Below are positions 6,921 through 7,601 of a stretch of 7,601 nucleotides of DNA, piece by piece. This DNA is from JBHHZI01 sp046757965 (GTDB lineage Bacteria; Acidobacteriota; Polarisedimenticolia; SMYD01): NCBI GenBank assembly GCA_046757965.1, contig JBHHZI010000149.1, positions 1 to 7,601 of the forward strand, written 5' to 3'. Numbering within the stretch: position 1 is the first letter of the stretch; every line of letters starts with the position of its first letter. The translations under genes and the position numbers were made by a program. The notes under the pieces are model-generated. The model saw nothing but the letters and a program-made list of their open reading frames with translations, did not search any database and was not told the origin of the DNA.

Positions 6921-7072
6921 GGGGCATCTTGTGCAGCGGAGATGCAGCAGGTAATAAAGGAGATGCTGCGGGGGAACACTGCAGCGTCGAACGGGGTCGT
7001 CGAACGAGTCAGGGGGAGTTTGGACCGGCGTCAGGAACGTCGGGAAAGAGATGCTGTTCAGCCATTTTCCGC

Positions 7073-7100
7073 TTGACTATCAGAGGGTGCCCCGTATAAT
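7073..7100 (+). promoter_or_regulatory. near-consensus sigma70 promoter of the last gene's leader
   Basis: TTGACT (7073-7078) and a perfect TATAAT (7095-7100) are 16 bp apart, the strongest promoter in the window. Transcription should begin near 7107, giving a leader of about 300 nt before the ATG at 7405. A promoter this strong suggests high expression of the exported product or of an RNA made from the leader. Confidence 0.8.
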
Positions 7101-7139
7101 GCCGCATATCGCGGTAGAAGTGGTTTGCGGGGCATCATC

Positions 7140-7167
7140 TGGCGTCCGCCGGTACGGCGGCAAGCCA
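7140..7167 (+). repeat. leader hairpin 1
   Basis: TGGC (7140-7143) pairs with GCCA (7164-7167), and CCGCCG (7146-7151) with CGGCGG (7155-7160). Between them lies an internal loop of GT opposite CAA, and the top loop is GTA. The top GGTAC also has a complement GTACC at 7195-7199, so a tertiary contact is conceivable. Confidence 0.5.
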
Positions 7168-7197
7168 TCGAGGGGGAGTTGAGAGCCACGATTTGTA

Positions 7198-7228
7198 CCA
7201 TGGCCCGCCGGTCGGCGGGCTGGATTTT
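7198..7228 (+). terminator. leader hairpin 2 followed by ATTTT, candidate attenuator/terminator
   Basis: GCCCGCCG (7203-7210) and CGGCGGGC (7213-7220) are perfect complements around GT, and CC(A) at 7198-7200 can pair with TGG at 7221-7223 across a TG bulge. ATTTT follows at 7224-7228. The stem is very stable but the T tract is short. Termination here would release an RNA of about 120 nt from the promoter at 7073-7100. Confidence 0.4.
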
Positions 7229-7253
7229 GCGCGTTCTCGCGTTTCCAACCCAA

Positions 7254-7271
7254 CTTCTTGATAACAAGAAG
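7254..7271 (+). repeat. leader hairpin 3
   Basis: CTTCTTG (7254-7260) and CAAGAAG (7265-7271) form a perfect 7-bp stem closed by the tetraloop ATAA. The sequence after it is mixed (CTTACGTACC), so it is a leader hairpin rather than a terminator. Confidence 0.5.
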
Positions 7272-7404
7272 CTTACGTACCCTCCTGCCCCCTCCCCCAA
7301 ACAATTCCATACATTCCATCGCAAGTCTGCTGTCATTTTGTCTAATCACTGGGAGGTTGCTGAAATCAAACGACTTAGGTCCAATCTCTTGAGGAGGAGG
7401 TCAT

Positions 7405-7601
7405 ATGCACAATAGGTTTCGCTGGACCTTTCTGTTAACCCTTGTGGCGGCGAGCCTCGCAGCCGCGCCCCTGGCCGTTCTCGCACAGGATGCGGGATTG
7501 AACAACTTCGGCCTGCGGGGGGCGGACCGGGGCACTCGGTCGAACACCGAGACCGGCTCGCTGGCAACGAACCGCCTGCTGCTGTACCCGCGGGCGTTTG
7601 C
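7405..7601 (+). CDS. Sec-exported protein of unknown function, N-terminal part (3' end outside window)
   Basis: An ATG at 7405 opens a frame that runs to the window edge (65 codons). The start is well supported by the purine tract GAGGAGGAGG at 7391-7400, which offers an AGGAGG 7 nt upstream. Residues 1-27 are a classical signal peptide: basic head MHNRFRW, hydrophobic core TFLLTLVAASLAAAPL, and cleavage motif A-V-L-A before QD. The signal peptide would therefore be cut by a signal peptidase I such as LepB upstream. The mature part seen so far (LNNFGLRGADRGTRSNTETG, then SLATNRLLLYPRAF) is polar and Gly/Asn/Thr-rich, and I do not recognise its family. There is no lipobox cysteine. The strong promoter and Shine-Dalgarno predict an abundant envelope or secreted protein. 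Confidence 0.85.
   Translation, partial: MHNRFRWTFLLTLVAASLAAAPLAVLAQDAGLNNFGLRGADRGTRSNTETGSLATNRLLLYPRAF

Larger units (their letters stand above)
6788..7072. other. non-coding stretch after lepB with hairpins and short repeats
   Basis: I find no convincing protein gene here. Short open frames exist, but they lack Shine-Dalgarno spacing and do not show the GC-rich third positions of the neighbours. The stretch contains two strong hairpins (6847-6881 and 6890-6920), a GCAGCA/TGCTGC inverted repeat (6944-6949 with 6964-6969), and short direct repeats: GGAGATGC at 6938 and 6959, GAGATGCTG at 6960 and 7048, GTCGAACG at 6986 and 6999. No tRNA T-arm, SRP RNA or RNase P core motif was recognised. 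Confidence 0.5.
7107..7404 (+). promoter_or_regulatory. long structured 5' leader, possible cis-regulatory RNA
   Basis: About 300 nt separate the predicted transcript start from the ATG. The first 120 nt are GC-rich with hairpins at 7140-7167 and 7198-7223. The rest is pyrimidine- and A/T-rich, unlike the coding DNA, with a hairpin at 7254-7271. Purine tracts (GGGGGAG at 7172-7178, GGGAGG at 7351-7356, the Shine-Dalgarno at 7391-7400) can pair alternatively with the pyrimidine run at 7281-7298. I could not match it to a riboswitch class I know. It could be a riboswitch, an attenuator, or a stabilising leader of an abundant mRNA. Confidence 0.4.

Noticed and set aside
6881..6950. tRNA-Cys-like anticodon loop (CTGCAAG)
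   Set aside because: The flanking stem has a mismatch, and no GTTCGA T-arm, D-arm or acceptor stem can be placed.
6929..6957. Promoter-like TTGTGC-17-TAATAA
   Set aside because: The -10 matches only half of the consensus and lacks the final T; there is no gene directly downstream.
6891..7076. Possible small protein of 61 codons (or 44 from an inner ATG at 6942)
   Set aside because: It runs through a hairpin. GGAG abuts the ATG with no spacing, third positions are mixed rather than GC-rich, and it ends inside the promoter of the next gene.
7100..7230. Known riboswitch classes (cyclic-di-GMP, cobalamin, TPP, SAM, FMN, glycine)
   Set aside because: None of the conserved core strings I remember for these classes could be found; only generic GC hairpins are visible.
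7125..7415. Open frame of 96 codons in the leader, overlapping the last gene
   Set aside because: It starts at a TTG without a ribosome site, has unbiased codon use, and overlaps the well-supported ATG at 7405. A short upstream peptide cannot be fully excluded.

Overview
This is a GC-rich bacterial window of ordinary chromosomal character, with no phage, transposon, CRISPR or integrase signature. The phylum cannot be proved from 7.6 kb. The single-TM signal peptidase I, the long arginyl-tRNA synthetase with an MSGRRG signature, and GTG/TTG starts would fit Acidobacteriota or a neighbouring high-GC phylum; this is an inference only.

Layout: (1) The left edge carries, on the minus strand, the start of a TPR-type lipoprotein gene that runs out of the window. 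(2) Divergent from it, a clear sigma70-type promoter (503-531) drives argS (561-2513), which ends in a GC-rich hairpin without a U tract. (3) After a 148-bp gap comes a compact three-gene unit for a peptide/oligopeptide-type ABC importer: a family 5 substrate-binding lipoprotein (2662-4269), a DppB/OppB-type permease (4266-5249, TTG start overlapping the previous stop) and a DppC/OppC-type permease (5246-6214, ATGA overlap). No ATPase gene follows, so the importer must use ATPases encoded elsewhere. (4) A separate -10 box directly precedes lepB (signal peptidase I, 6257-6787). (5) 617 bp without a convincing protein gene follow. The left half (6788-7072) holds two strong hairpins and several short direct repeats. 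The right half begins with the best promoter in the window (TTGACT-16-TATAAT, 7073-7100) and forms a roughly 300-nt, structured, partly AT-rich leader. (6) The leader ends in a strong Shine-Dalgarno and the start of a gene for an exported protein of unknown function (7405 to the window edge).

Functionally the window joins translation (argS), solute import (SBP plus two permeases) and export (lepB, exported lipoproteins and a Sec-type preprotein). LepB would be the enzyme that processes a signal peptide like that of the last gene, whereas the two lipoproteins would be handled by Lgt/LspA.

The two most interesting points are the long structured leader in front of the last gene (possible attenuator, riboswitch or small RNA) and the start-codon signals. 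Two genes, and perhaps a third, have a TAnnnT -10 box placed so that transcription would begin at or next to the start codon. The substrate-binding protein has no canonical start codon that would include its apparent basic signal-peptide n-region.
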